Notes: generated from the letters alone by a model not told the origin. A stretch of 64,000 nt of DNA from Bemisia tabaci (GCF_918797505.1 NC_092795.1:7597434-7661433), one strand, 5' to 3'; shown: positions 12,096-23,221, numbered from the stretch's first letter. Numbers and translations: made by a program.

Positions 12096-12232
12096 GGACT
12101 GCATTTTGCAATTTGGAACTATAAATTCTGGCTCATCTGAAAAAACACTTGTGTGCATAGGGAAACTAATGGCACATACGTTGTGTTTAAACCGGGCTAG
12201 AATTCATAGTTCCTAATTGCAAAATGTAGTCC
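12096..12232. mobile_element. GGACTRCATTTTGC-family MITE, copy 1
   Basis: A 137-bp near-palindrome has ends GGACTGCATTTTGCAATT and AATTGCAAAATGTAGTCC, flanked by a perfect AATT duplication. It sits 8 bp from a CTGCC-family copy. Confidence 0.85.
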
Positions 12233-12440
12233 AATTGTCACTATCGTATGAGCATTGGATTTTCCCCAAATTTTATGCGGTAAAAGATAACTTTCCGAGA
12301 AAATTGTTGATTATTTTGGTCGGCGTTAAAGTGTGGGTATAAAATTTTTCGAAAAATTCATTGGAGATCTTTCTGAAATTGTCCAGAAAATTAGAATCTT
12401 ATCAGAGGAGATTTTACAACATGGGAGTGTTCATACGACG

Positions 12441-12673
12441 CACAGTGGATCGAGTCAATGGGAGAGGTTGGACAAGATTGGAAAACTTAAAAAGCTTACA
12501 ACTCTGTTTATACAAAACTTAGAGATTTTAAAAGTGGTTCCATTGGTTTCCTTGTGAAATTTTCTTCTAAAAGCACCCCTTAAAATTTAAAATGTGACGA
12601 AATAAAAATCAAAATTTGCAGTTTCAGTCAAAAATTTCATATCCGACCTCTCTAATTGACTAGATCCATTGTG
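12441..12673. mobile_element. Transib-like MITE, copy 1
   Basis: A 233-bp element begins CACAGTGGATCGAGT and ends in the inverted form GACTAGATCCATTGTG. It is flanked on both sides by the same-strand pentamer CGACG. The CACAGTG-type end plus a GC-rich 5-bp duplication is the known hallmark of Transib transposons, the RAG relatives. A second copy at 38924 has exactly the same length. No transposase is present. Confidence 0.8.
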
Positions 12674-12678
12674 CGACG

Positions 12679-13185
12679 TTTCTTTCTGGCGCGATAGGTA
12701 TAATGAATCGACAACGTCGCGCGATTACCGGCCGGTAACCCAATACCGATGAGTATACATTGATTATCAGTATTACTGATGAAAGTAAATAGGTAAAATG
12801 AGCGAGTTTAAGTAGTTCACGGTGCAACGCCAAACATGGTCAGATTAACTGTATTCTTCGTACTTTTTGCGTTGGAAAAAATGTGTTAAAATCGTTGAAA
12901 GAGTGGGGGCTAATTCTACAGTTTTAACGAACACTTTTCCTCGATTTGTATTTGCGCGGCTGAGGCAGCTAAAGAATGTTAATACACCACATTTTTTCTC
13001 TGAAGCGGAAAGAATCCAAGGGCGGAAATGATCAACTATCGATATTTCCTCATTTGAGGCTGTGGTAAGGAATCGATTAATATATCTCACCCGATATAAT
13101 AAGAATTTCTCATATTCTGTTTTGTTTAAATTTGACTATAGAAGCCTCATGGAGATCCTGAAAACCAATGTGCCAGCCAGAGATC
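12679..13185. other. gene-free stretch
   Basis: There is no supported feature. A fragment near 13030-13090 shows ATCGAT-type palindromic remnants. Confidence 0.35.
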
Positions 13186-13189
13186 AGTA

Positions 13190-13442
13190 CTGCCATGCTA
13201 AGGAAAAACGCCGTATGAGCCTTCAGGCGTTGCAAAAGTTCCGTTGGTAAATCAATAATATCTGGGAAAATTTGTAAAAAAAATTCTTCAAATTTTTCAG
13301 GTAATTTTGTTCGCAATTTTACCTAAAAATTCTGAAAATCTAAAGGAAAAATATTCATAACTTCCCCCAAAAATAAACATTTTATCGAAGGAAATTTGGC
13401 AACTCTCGAATGTTCATACGGCGTTCTTCCTTAGCACGGCAG
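13190..13442. mobile_element. CTGCC-family MITE, copy 5
   Basis: A 253-bp copy begins CTGCCATGCTAAGGAAAAAC and ends CTTCCTTAGCACGGCAG, with a perfect AGTA duplication. Confidence 0.88.
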
Positions 13443-13914
13443 AGTACGGAGATGCCAATACTCTGTTGTATTATAGGTACTCTACCAGTGAGCATGCTAT
13501 ACTCAACTTGATGATTCTTCCTTCAAAATTCAGATGCAAACTCCCCGTTTTTTTGCAAATGAATTTTTCGTGAATGAGCTGCCGCATTTGGAGTGAAAGT
13601 GACGTTGCGAGGGTGAAATGAATTGTCTTTTGTTCTCGACCGGTTTTGGCGAGGCCTGTTTTGATTTGAGCATTCTTTAACCTTCTCAATGAGCAGGAGT
13701 TTGAGGCTAAAGCCTTGGATCTGTAAATCATTCTACTGGTCCACGCGTTGCCGCTTTGATGCGTGCCTTTGTGAAATCCTGTCGTAATTTAGGACTGGTA
13801 AAGGGTCATCGTAAATATGAAGGAAGCCCGTAAAGGCTTCCGAATTTTGTTGGATTCTCCTCAAGAAGTATGCATTTTCGAACGCATCAGACTGAATTGC
13901 GGATAAACTTTAAA

Positions 13915-14003
13915 GAGAAAATTTTAGAGAAAATTCATAATTCATGGGAACAAATTTGATAACGTCCGAATGTTCATGAGGTGTTTTTTCCTTGACACGG
14001 CAG
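13915..14003. mobile_element. CTGCC-family MITE, right-end fragment
   Basis: The fragment ends with CCTTGACACGGCAG and contains a degraded GTTCATGAGGTG for the family's GTTCATACGGCG. The left part of the element is missing. Confidence 0.6.
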
Positions 14004-14785
14004 CGAAGACATGCGGTTTCTAAATACGCTTGTGGGCCCAATGGCATCATCCCAATTAAAATTTTAAAGAAAGAGTCAAATGTGTCAATTTTTCAAGTTT
14101 CGGCAAAATTCCCTGACTTAATTTAGTTTTCCCTAAATTTTTAAGAGGTTGTTACTCTTTTGAAGCTGACAATTGTATTTCTCAATATTGAAGATATAAA
14201 CTCAAACCCTCGGGAAAACAGTACCATTTGGTCGAACGAGCCTTCAATTCCTGTGGCCCGATTATTTAATCCACTGTAGTTGCATCTATGTCGAATGTCG
14301 ATAAGACAAGGCAAGATGTAACACTATCTTAACCAAGCAATAACCCGTATTGAGATATCTTTATCGTGCTGCTTTCAACGTTCAATGGTCAACCCATAGA
14401 TACGTGTGGGCAGAATTTGCCTGCAATGCGATGGGTATGCAACCCCACGGTCATGGTGATCAAACAGTTATTGCACCGGCTTCAAGCGAAGGCTACTGGA
14501 AGGACCATTGACAGTGCGTCTTTCAATGAGTAATATGATATTTAAAAAAATAAAGAAACATTTTAGAACAGGAAAAAAAGTATCATATTATAGCCGAAGT
14601 CAAATAAGCCCAAATATCGACATCTATGACAACTGTGACTGTACGACAATCTCTACCAATAAACCCCATTTCAATAAGTACTATCGCATGATAGTGCGAC
14701 TGATAGGTGATTGCTGATGGTTGCAGTCGACAAATTGCTCCGATTACGACGTTGCAAATTTCCGCTAAAGTTTTACTAGTTTTAT
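14004..14785. other. gene-free stretch
   Basis: No gene or element can be supported in this part. Confidence 0.35.
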
Positions 14786-15825
14786 AAAGCGAACCAAATT
14801 CCATTCCTAAAATTGTTTGTGAATTTTCTTCATTCGTCAAAAAATATTCACAGACAACTTCAAGGGAATGCCCGTATGAGGCGAATTTCTTGAAAAAAAA
14901 AGAGGAAAATGAAAACATAATAAAAAATTATAAAAAATTAAGGTACGCATATCAGACTACAGCTACCGAAATGCAGCCATGAACATTCTTAAATTTTTCA
15001 GAAAATCTGTGCGTACCTTTTAAAAAATATTAATTGAAATCGAAGCATTAACTGTCGTTCGCAACGTTGCAATCAAGGTAAATAAGCTCCTTTTCGCGTG
15101 GAACCATCGATATTTGAGTTCGTTCACGGCAGGCGTGACATACAACTATTTGACCACGGGTGTAAGCATGTTGCAGCTCCACCGGATTGAAGGCGCGCAG
15201 AACTCCGAAGATGTCTTGACCGCCCTGCCGACCCGCGCGGGCAGGACGAACGCTCAAATCGCTGCGACACATAGAAGATGCAACATTATTTATGACTCCC
15301 TTCTAATTTTTACCATAAAATCATCAAAATAACTATCCTTAGAGCTTCGATTTGGAATCAGGGACCATAGTTTTTTTTTATGAAAAGAAAAAAAGGAAAA
15401 TATGACTAAATATAATGTCACGAACAAATTTCACGTTGTTTCAATTAAGATCGTTAGTAAAATTATTGTAAATTTTTCAGAAAATCTGTGCGTATCTAAA
15501 AAAAAAAAAAAATTGATTGAAATCGAAGCGTTAACTGTCGTATGCAACGTTGCAATCGAGGTAAATAAGCTCCTTTTCGCGTGGAACCATCGATATTAGG
15601 AGTTCGTTTACGGCAGGCGTGACATACAACTATTTGACCACGGGTGTAAGCATGTTGCAGCTCCGCCGGATTGAAGGCGCGCAGAACTGCGAAGATGTCT
15701 TGACCGCCCTGCCGACCCGCGCGGGCTGGACGAACGCTCAAATCGCTGCGACACTTAGACGATGCGTCATTATTTATGACTCCCTTATTCTAATTTTCAC
15801 CATAAAATCATCAAAATAACTATCC
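14786..15825 (+). repeat. ~480-bp tandem array, left part (units A and B)
   Basis: A flank module (GGTACGCATATCAGACTACA and neighbours) leads into two units. Each begins after an acceptor-like TTTTTCAG and contains GAAATCGAAGC, a GC-rich core with GACCGCCCTGCCGACC, and a terminal AAATCATCAAAATAACTATC. The units repeat at ~478 bp. A third unit and a further copy of the flank module continue at 30629, beyond a large insertion. Each unit has a frame of 70-100 codons without a clear start, reported under findings. Confidence 0.8.
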
Positions 15826-15830
15826 TTATA

Positions 15831-17382
15831 CAGGGTTCCCAGCCAATTTTGGAAAAAAAAAATCCCTGACTTTTCCAGGTTTTGCAGGCCAAAATGAAAA
15901 TTTTTCCAGGCCTTTTTCCGTGGAAAAAACTCAAATAATTTGCCCTAAAAGAGACAGCGCGCGCATTTTTGGTTTTTGTATAAACTCCTCTATTTTCATC
16001 AATTTTTGATCTGGTTCGGCTTTTTTTTTATAAGAACCAGGCTAGGATAGTATCATAACACGAATGAAATCACAAAAAAACTTAAAATGTGTTGGAAAAA
16101 CAAAATTGACGAAATATAAACGCCTTCTTAAACGATGCATTGGTGAAAGCAAATGATTTTTCAATTTGTTTCATTTACTCATAGTAGTATTGGATTTGAA
16201 AAATAAATCCCATCATGGTATTGCTGCTATGCTAAGGAAAAGAGCACTGAACAGATTCTTTTAAAAAGTAATCCAACCTGCAGTCTTCGTTCTGCAGACT
16301 ATTAAGAATTATTCTTAAAAAACTGAGAAATGCATATATATTTTTTTAAATGAGCGTATTGTCCAGGGAAAAAAGGCAGAGTTACAAAAAAAATAACCTC
16401 TACCTTAGCATGCAGACATAGTTCTCAGCTAAGCGCAAAATATCCTACTGAGTGTACTTGAAATTTTACATTGAAGATTGAGGGTTACCCGATCGAAGAG
16501 CATAGGCGTAGCTAGGTCATTTTGCTAGGGGGGGCCTGGCCTCCCACCACCGGGGGGTATGGAATACCCCCCAGCTTAGGGGGGGACTTCGGGGGGCCTC
16601 CCCCGGAAAATGTTTGAAATTTTAACTCTACTTGAGCGCATCTCGAGGCACTTGTGGCGCTAATCTTCTTTCAATTTCTGCCTACAAATCACCCAGTTTT
16701 ATGCATTTTAAGGTTCCGGAAATTTTTTGAAATTTTAACTCTACTTGAGCGCATCTCGAGGCACTTGTGGCGCTAATCTTCCTTCAATTTCTGCCTTAAA
16801 ATCACCCAGTTTTTACATTTTAAGGTTAAAATACTTTGAAATTGTTGCATTCAACAGGTTTTTCTATTTATAGGCATCCTCTCACGGGCCACGGCGACAG
16901 AGACTTACCGTTGAAGAAGGTATTTTTGCAACATCCAAAATTTCTGAGGGGGGGGGGGGCGGATGATACTATTTCCAATTCTAGGGGGGGGGGCCCCCCT
17001 TCCTACGCCTCTGTCGAAGAGGAGTGAAGAGGAGTGGCTAGCTCCTGCGATCTCTTTTTTCATTAGACGCAACCGGTCGCACAAGATGCCCCCATCATTA
17101 TGGCTGACCTGCAGGGGGAGCCACCGAACACTTCCGAGTAGTTCCGATTCCTTCCGAATGCCGATAAAGAGGATGAGTTGGCGGAAAATTCAAAATACAA
17201 CGAAGGAATTGCAATTTCAATTTTAATTCTTTTATTTTTATTTGTTTACTTATTAAATTTTTTTTCTCAATACTTGAAAAAATTCCAGACTTTTGGAGCA
17301 AATTCCCTGACTTTTCCATGTTTTCCAGGCCCTTTATTTTTTCCCTGACTTTTCCAGGTTTTCCAGATCGCTGGGAACACGG
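15831..17382 (+). mobile_element. CAGGG element, left copy with nested hAT
   Basis: It starts with the perfect CAGGGTTCCCAGC end and closes with a decayed end GCTGGGAACACGG. The last ~158 bp match 30460-30623. A 513-bp hAT element is inserted in it. Its right end abuts half of a different MITE, so its two flanks do not belong to one insertion site. Confidence 0.6.
16501..17013. mobile_element. hAT-type non-autonomous element with 8-bp TSD
   Basis: The left end is CATAGGCGTAGC and the right end is CTACGCCTCTG. The perfect 8-bp duplication TCGAAGAG lies on both sides, as expected for hAT. It has G-rich and C-rich sub-terminal runs. Inside is a direct duplication of ~125 bp (AACTCTACTTGAGCGCATCT in each). 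There is no transposase. Confidence 0.85.
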
Positions 17383-17500
17383 CATAAATTATTTATGCCG
17401 TGAGCCCTGTAATGCGCATACAATTATGGGTCTCAGGACTCATGTCTTAATGCACATAGTTCCGTTCGGTAGAAATACGTTCATTTTGTCATTCCCTGGC
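17383..17500. mobile_element. half of an AATT-type MITE
   Basis: It carries GTGAGCCCTGTAATG through AGTTCCGTTCGGTAGAAATA, the right half of the palindrome that is complete at 19472-19593. The left half is missing at the junction with the CAGGG element. Confidence 0.65.
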
Positions 17501-17729
17501 GAATCCTACTTTTTCCCTGTCTTAGACAGCGGACCGCAGTCTTCAATAATCGGCCGTTTCAATCAATAGGATCGCTATATTTTTTCTTAGTCTTCTTTAT
17601 CTTTAACTTTGTCGATCAATTGCAATGATCAGGCCATTGCCGGTCATACTTCTATACAAAATCGAATTCCTTGATCAATTTTCCAACCTTGAAACGAGCT
17701 TACGTCCCTCCATCAAAAGATCGACGAAT

Positions 17730-17890
17730 CAAGACATTATCACGCATCAAATCGTCGCTCCTCCGACGAAAAGACACATCTCAATTTCCACGTGAGCTTA
17801 ATTTTCCATACAAATCCATGCTTCCAAGACTCATGCGGAAATTGTTATACGCCCATACGTCAAAGGAGCGACGAAATGACGGTCGACGTC
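17730..17890. mobile_element. GACG-type palindromic MITE
   Basis: Arms CGTCGCTCCTCCGACGAAAA and, inverted, CGTCAAAGGAGCGACG frame a ~150-bp palindrome. It is related to the elements at 8838 and 24131. Confidence 0.65.
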
Positions 17891-18158
17891 TATGACGATC
17901 TGGCAAGGCGGAAGCCCAGGATGCTGCGTACGAGATGAGGATAAGATGAATGGCTATAGGTGAAAGCATCTCTTCATCGAGGTGGTCATGGCATCGTGCA
18001 TTCGAGGATTCGTGTCGGCGCAATTAACCCTTTCGGGGAAATGCATCCTGATCATCTTGATTGAGACGCATCGGATGCTCGGGTCCGAGAGGATTTCACA
18101 AAGCACAATCCAGGCAACATGACTATAGGACATTGAATCCAAGTCCTAGTGTCTAATT
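17891..18158. other. short unassigned stretch
   Basis: No feature is recognised here. Confidence 0.35.
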
Positions 18159-18230
18159 CTGTCGTGCTAAGGGAGAACGTCGTAAGAGCCTTTAGACGCT
18201 GCCAAGTTTCTTCTGATAAAAACCGGATTG
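18159..18230. mobile_element. CTGCC-family MITE, left-end fragment
   Basis: It starts CTGTCGTGCTAAGGGAGAAC and breaks off after about 70 bp, just before a complete copy of the same family. Confidence 0.65.
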
Positions 18231-18238
18231 GGTTAGTT

Positions 18239-18491
18239 CTGCCGTAACAAGGAAAAACGCCGTATGAACATTCGAGAGTTGTCAAATTTCCTCTCAGAAA
18301 ATAGTTATTTTTGAAGAAAGGTATGAATCTATCTCCTTGAAATTTTCAGGAACCGCAGGTGGAGTTGAGAACAAAATTATAGGAAAAATCGGAAGGAAAA
18401 TCTTTACAAATTTTCCAGAAAACTGGTGATTTGCCGTAAGAGATTTGGCAACGCCTGAATGTTCATACGGCGTTCTTCCTAAGCACGGCAG
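18239..18491. mobile_element. CTGCC-family MITE, copy 6
   Basis: A 253-bp complete copy has a perfect AGTT duplication. It directly follows the fragment of a sister copy, so the family has inserted twice at nearly the same place. Confidence 0.88.
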
Positions 18492-18500
18492 AGTTGCGAT

Positions 18501-18885
18501 GATCACAGAATCGTGTTTCGATGCTTGGTTCTTGTAGATCAGCTAAAAATAATACCATCCAAACTCTCTACGTTCAATATTAGCCGAGATATCGCCTTTT
18601 AAAAAGCCGGATTTTGACGTCATCCACCGCGGTGGTGACACCCTTGGTTTCTTCCACCTCGCTTTTATCAGTCAATGATGCACTGGTTACTCAGCGTGAT
18701 ACTTGGATGAAAGCAAGGTGAAAAAACCAAGGATGTCACCACCGCGATGGATGACATCAAAAACCTGTCTTTTCAAAGGGCGATATCTCTGTTAATATTG
18801 AACGTAGAAAGTTGCTGTTTGGACGGATCTTATTATTTTTAGCTGACCCACAAGAATTCAAGCATAAAACCACGATTTTGTGACC
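18501..18885. mobile_element. long palindromic element
   Basis: Arms of ~170 bp share TCACAGAATCG at the outer end, AGATATCGCC, and GTCACCACCGCG near the centre. The region is a non-coding foldback. It starts within 10 bp of the preceding MITE. Confidence 0.8.
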
Positions 18886-18894
18886 AACGCAACT

Positions 18895-19083
18895 GAACCA
18901 TTTACCGGGAAAATTGTGAATATTTTCCCCCGAAATTTTCAGACGATTTTGCACGCAATTTAATGTAAATATCTGAAATTTTAAAGGGAAAATATGCATA
19001 AATGTCGTAAAAAGTACATGCTTTATCAAGGGAAACTTGGCAACTCTCGAATTTTCGTGCAGCGTTCTTCCTTAGCACGGCAG
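18895..19083. mobile_element. CTGCC-family MITE, 5'-truncated copy
   Basis: The right end TTCTTCCTTAGCACGGCAG is intact. The left end is missing, and the copy begins inside the AT-rich middle. Confidence 0.75.
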
Positions 19084-19471
19084 AATTCAAGCCGAGCCGA
19101 TTACAATCAAGAAATGCCTTGAAGGAGTGGATTCTAAATTTTTCCTATGTGATTTATGTTGTTTCTGAGTCATTTAAACACTTGAATTCATATGTATATA
19201 CGCCCGTGGCAAGGGTTCGTGCCGACCCACACCTACGCAAAAAAAGGAGGCACGATTGAAATGACAAAATTTTTCGGGGGGGGGGGGGGTGTCTGGAGGT
19301 AAGTGACATTTTGGACAAAGGGAGAAGGAGAGGTCAAAGGTCGGGAAAAACGGGTTAAGTGATTCATGGACGAACCCTCACTACATTTCAGCAAAAAAAG
19401 GAAAGTTGTGAAAAGTGAGAGATGAATTAATCCGGGAAATCCAAGTACCCTCATTAATTAGTGTAACAATT

Positions 19472-19593
19472 GGACGTATTTCTATCAAACGGAACTATGT
19501 GCATTATGACGTGAGCCCTGTTATGGACATATTCGTATGGGTCTCAGGGCTAATGTCTTAACGCACACAGTTCCGTTTGATAGAAATACATCC
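19472..19593. mobile_element. 122-bp palindromic MITE with AATT duplication
   Basis: Ends GGACGTATTTCTATCAAACG and CGTTTGATAGAAATACATCC are inverted copies, and AATT flanks both sides. The terminal GGAC and the AATT target resemble the 137-bp family, so it may be a relative. Confidence 0.8.
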
Positions 19594-19869
19594 AATTAGT
19601 TTTCAGTTCAATGAAGACATTTTCTTTTGTGAGCTTGCACTGACCTTTCACCGGGGAAACCCGAAATGTAGGGATATTTTGGAAATTGAAGCCACTCTTT
19701 TGTTTTCGAGAAGAACAAGGAAAACGTTGGCGACCTCGAGGGCTCGGAACTTTTGGTACTTTGGTCAGTCGAAGTCGCGCAGCCGTAAGGGTTGAGCTTG
19801 AGCGTAGAGGATAATCAATCGGAAGTATATTTTATCGGAAATATATTCATCTCGGGACCGCGTGTGATA

Positions 19870-20370
19870 GTCGTATGATTCAAGTGCATTACCATCAGTG
19901 TAGTTTCGTGTGCAGTACTTTATTTTCGTGTTCCGTACTTAATTATTAAAATTTTTCTCAGTGAATTGTTCCGTGAAATTAGAAGGTACAGTGAATAGTT
20001 GAACAAGTTTCGCGTTCGGTACTTTAGTTTCGTGTACGGTACTTTATTTTCGTGTTTGGGACTTCATTATTAAAATTTTTCTCAGTGATTCATTTCGTGA
20101 ATATAGAAGGTGCAGTGAATAGTTGAACAGCCTTACTTTCCGCAATTTTTCTATCCGCCGAAAGTTTTCGTCAGCATGCCTCTTCTTTTTCTATCCAGTG
20201 TAATAGTTTGCTGTGTTTTACATTAAGTGGAGTTACTATTCGTCACTTGTGTCGGTTGTCATTGCGCGAATTTTCGGTAGTGATTTTTCAGTGATATTTC
20301 TATGAAGTTTGATTTGCGGATATCGTTTCGGAAGTCATTTTGCTCACGTGTATTCCTCAGCGTTGATTCG
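19870..20370 (+). other. candidate 5' untranslated exon
   Basis: An initiator-like TCAGTGTAGT near 19896 is followed by ~470 bp without any long frame. It ends in a good donor, GATTCG|GTAAGT. Inside, a ~125-bp block is duplicated in tandem (TAAAATTTTTCTCAGTGA appears twice). Together with the open exon at 21968 this suggests the start of a plus-strand gene. The gene is not identified. Confidence 0.3.
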
Positions 20371-20558
20371 GTAAGTCGCTTGATGTAATCAACAAAATGT
20401 TTTTTTTCTCTTTTCTTCTTTTTTTTACGAGAGAAGTGTAGTTACATTTAATATCGGTGACTTAAGTGTGAAACCACGTATTTCCAGTAAATTTTATGCT
20501 ACCATTTTATTTTTCGAGGAAAATTAAGTCGACTGTTTGGCTTGATATCTTTACAGAA

Positions 20559-20782
20559 CACTGAAAAAAACACATTGGATCTAGAGTCCAGACTCTTAAA
20601 AACATCGACAAGAAAAAATACTCTTGATTCAATCGGATTAATGCTTGGGTCAAAAGAAATCCGCTTAAATTAAGAGGCTTGGTTCTTGATTTAAGCTAGA
20701 TTCTGATTGAATCAAGAGTACTTTTTCTTGTCGATGTTTTTAAGAGTCTCAACTCTAGATACAATGTGTTTTCTTTCCAGTG
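20559..20782. mobile_element. 224-bp palindromic MITE
   Basis: It begins CACTGAAAAAAACACATTG and ends with the inverted form, CAATGTGTTTTCTTTCCAGTG. Internal arms carry ACTCTTGATTCAATCGGATT and its partner. I found no clean duplication at the ends. Confidence 0.75.
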
Positions 20783-20814
20783 AATATTTTGCTAAAAGAG
20801 AGGAAAAATCGAGG

Positions 20815-21300
20815 TAGTTTTCAAGGAATAAGTTGACTAGTTTTACCAAGAAAAAATAAAGTGTAACAGGAGGTCCGGAACGTCGCGGACGGAGATAAGT
20901 GATTTCGCACTTTGGCCATCGATATTTAATTTGAGAATCCCTGTGGGCGATAATCTTTTGATTTTCTCGAGATTTTTTTCACAATCAGTCGAGTTATCAA
21001 GGTTATTCTGCGTTTTGAAATGTGTTGCAATTTTTTGCAGTTGCGAATTACCTAACTTCTTCATAAATCGATGGCCGAAGTGGAAAATCATACATTTCTA
21101 TTGTGGTGTCATAAAATTTCCACCTTTGTTTAATTTTTTCAGGAGAAACAAGCAAACTCATGGCTTGAAATTAATACAAAGTATTCTGCATACAGAGAAG
21201 AAAGATCACGGAAGTTTTAAAGAATTTAGGTAGACCAGTTTACCCGAGAAAAAATGAAGTATGACAGAAAATCTGTTGAATAACAGACGGAAACGCGTGG
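20815..21300. mobile_element. degraded inverted-repeat element
   Basis: The stretch with GAAGTATGACAGAAAATCTG near 21257 is the reverse complement of part of 45769-46010, and 61270-61530 belongs to the same family. Ends are uncertain. Confidence 0.45.
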
Positions 21301-21311
21301 TTCTACACTTA

Positions 21312-21750
21312 AGGTGATTCGATGGACGCCATATTTTTTGTCAGAACGGCATGCGATATATCGCATCAATTGGTTCCATTTTTTCAGCTACTCGTCATTT
21401 TTCTCCAATTTTGAGATCGCAATTCTGTTGTCAGGAGACAAAATCACTCACTTACCAATTTTAACAAAGAAATTCAACGCAATAAAGGCGTGGTTTTTTA
21501 GAGAGAAAATATCACATTCGGGGGCAGTTTCGATATCAGTATCGAATGCGATGTTTTCTCTGAAAAAACCACATCTTTATTACGTTGAATTTCTTTGTTA
21601 AAATTGATAAGTGAGTGCTTTAGTCTCCTGACAACAGAATTGCGATCTCAAAATTGGAGAAAAATGACGAGTAGCTGACAAAGTGGAACCAATTGATGCG
21701 ATATATCGCATGCCGTTCTGACACAAAATATGGCGTCCATCGAATCACCT
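21312..21750. mobile_element. 439-bp near-perfect palindrome, TA-flanked
   Basis: Ends AGGTGATTCGATGGACGCC and its inverted copy are flanked by TA on both sides, as in Tc1/mariner-type insertions. The arms run nearly the full length to a centre at about 21535. It could form a long hairpin RNA if transcribed. Confidence 0.8.
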
Positions 21751-21967
21751 TAGGTCGTCGGTATGAAAATGTTTAATCGTTAAAAATTGATTATTATTAA
21801 CTAAATTATGTGAGAATATTGTAATTTTGTGGTAAAAATTGCAGTTTTATTCCATTATTTTCAACATTATTTCAATTTATTCGTTAAGAGGTTCCATATA
21901 ATAGACAATGTGCAACAATGTGATACGTTAAATTTATCTCTAAAAGGTTTTAATTTTTTTTTTACAG

Positions 21968-22076
21968 CCAATATTTTTCTCGTCTCGCCAACATTCGTGG
22001 AGGTGATGAACTAGGATGGAAGTCTTCACCCTGCATCAGAGCTGTTCCTGACCTTGCAGATCATCACTTCTTCATG
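21968..22076 (+). CDS. candidate internal exon of an unidentified gene
   Basis: A strong acceptor (TTTTTTTTTTACAG) and a strong donor (ATG|GTAAGA) bound 109 bp. One frame is open throughout, entering at phase 1 and giving 36 residues (NIRGGDELGWKSSPCIRAVP is part of it). It has no family match I can name. It lies between two palindromic MITEs, inside the proposed 14.8-kb insertion and downstream of the candidate 5' exon. No further exons could be found, so it may be chance. Confidence 0.3.
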
Positions 22077-22113
22077 GTAAGATCTTTAAAGCTTCCTTCT
22101 ATTTCGAAAATTA

Positions 22114-22337
22114 AGGTGATTCGATGAATGTCATATTTTGAGACAGAACGGCATGCGATATACCGCATCGATTGGTTCCATTTTTCCGGCGACTCGTCAT
22201 TTTTCTCGAATTTTGAGATCGCAATTCTATTGTCAGGAGACTAAAGAATTCACTTACCAATTTTGATGAACAAATTCAACGTATTAAAGGCGCGAGGAAA
22301 ATAGAGGAAAAATACTGCAATCGAATGCTATATTTTG

Positions 22338-22396
<59 letters not shown>

Positions 22397-22867
22397 ACCG
22401 ACTTTATTACGATGAATTTGTTAATCAAGATTTAATAGGTGAATTCTTTAGTCTCTTAACAACAGAATTGAGATCTTAAAATTCGATAAAAATGACGAGT
22501 AGCTGAAAAAATGAAACTAATCGACGCGATATACCGCATGTCGTTCTGACACAAAATACGCGTCCATTTATGGACGATCAAGAAATTCAACGTATTAAAG
22601 GCGTGGTTATTTTAGAGGAAAAATATCGCATTCGAGTGCAGTTTCGATATCAGTATCGAATGCGATATTTTTCCTCTAAAAAAAACTACGTCTTCATTAG
22701 GTTGAATTTCTTTGTCAAATTTGGAACATGAATTCTTCAGTCTCATGACAACAGAAGTGCGACCTCAAAATTCGAAACAAATGCCAAGTAGCTCAAATTA
22801 TCGAACAAATCGATGCAATATATCGCACGTCGCTCTGACACATAAAATTAAGTCCATCGAATCACCT
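22114..22867. mobile_element. AGGTGATTCG palindrome, rearranged second copy
   Basis: It starts like the element at 21312 (TA then AGGTGATTCGATG) and ends ATCGAATCACCT. The middle is duplicated, so two palindrome centres are present. A run of about 57 adenines (22340-22395) interrupts it. Confidence 0.75.
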
Positions 22868-22932
22868 CAACTTCTTATGAATCGATTACCGTCAATAATT
22901 TCAATTTTTGAAATGGGCTGCTAAAATATTTG

Positions 22933-23221
22933 AGGGGCTTGGAGGACAAGGCGCGTAAATGCAGTTTTTGAAAAAGTTGAGATTTTAATGATTTCAAGTA
23001 AAACTATAAAAAAAGTAGTGTGTCTTATAAAAGTAATGTAGTACTTGTAGTCTTAGTGCATATTTTGTGAAAAATTCCGTCTCAAATTTCAATTTTTAAG
23101 TTTCAAAAAGTCAGTTTGAACTTTCATTCCGCCGTAAGGTTCCATGTAATTTCGAGACTTTAAACACATATTTCTCGAGGTAGCAAAAACTGCACTTGCG
23201 CGCTTTGTCCTACAAGCCCCT
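22933..23221. mobile_element. AGGGGCTTGG-type inverted-repeat element
   Basis: Ends AGGGGCTTGGAGGACAAGGC and TTTGTCCTACAAGCCCCT are inverted copies. A relative with a further insertion lies at 45563-46063. It is non-coding. Confidence 0.75.
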
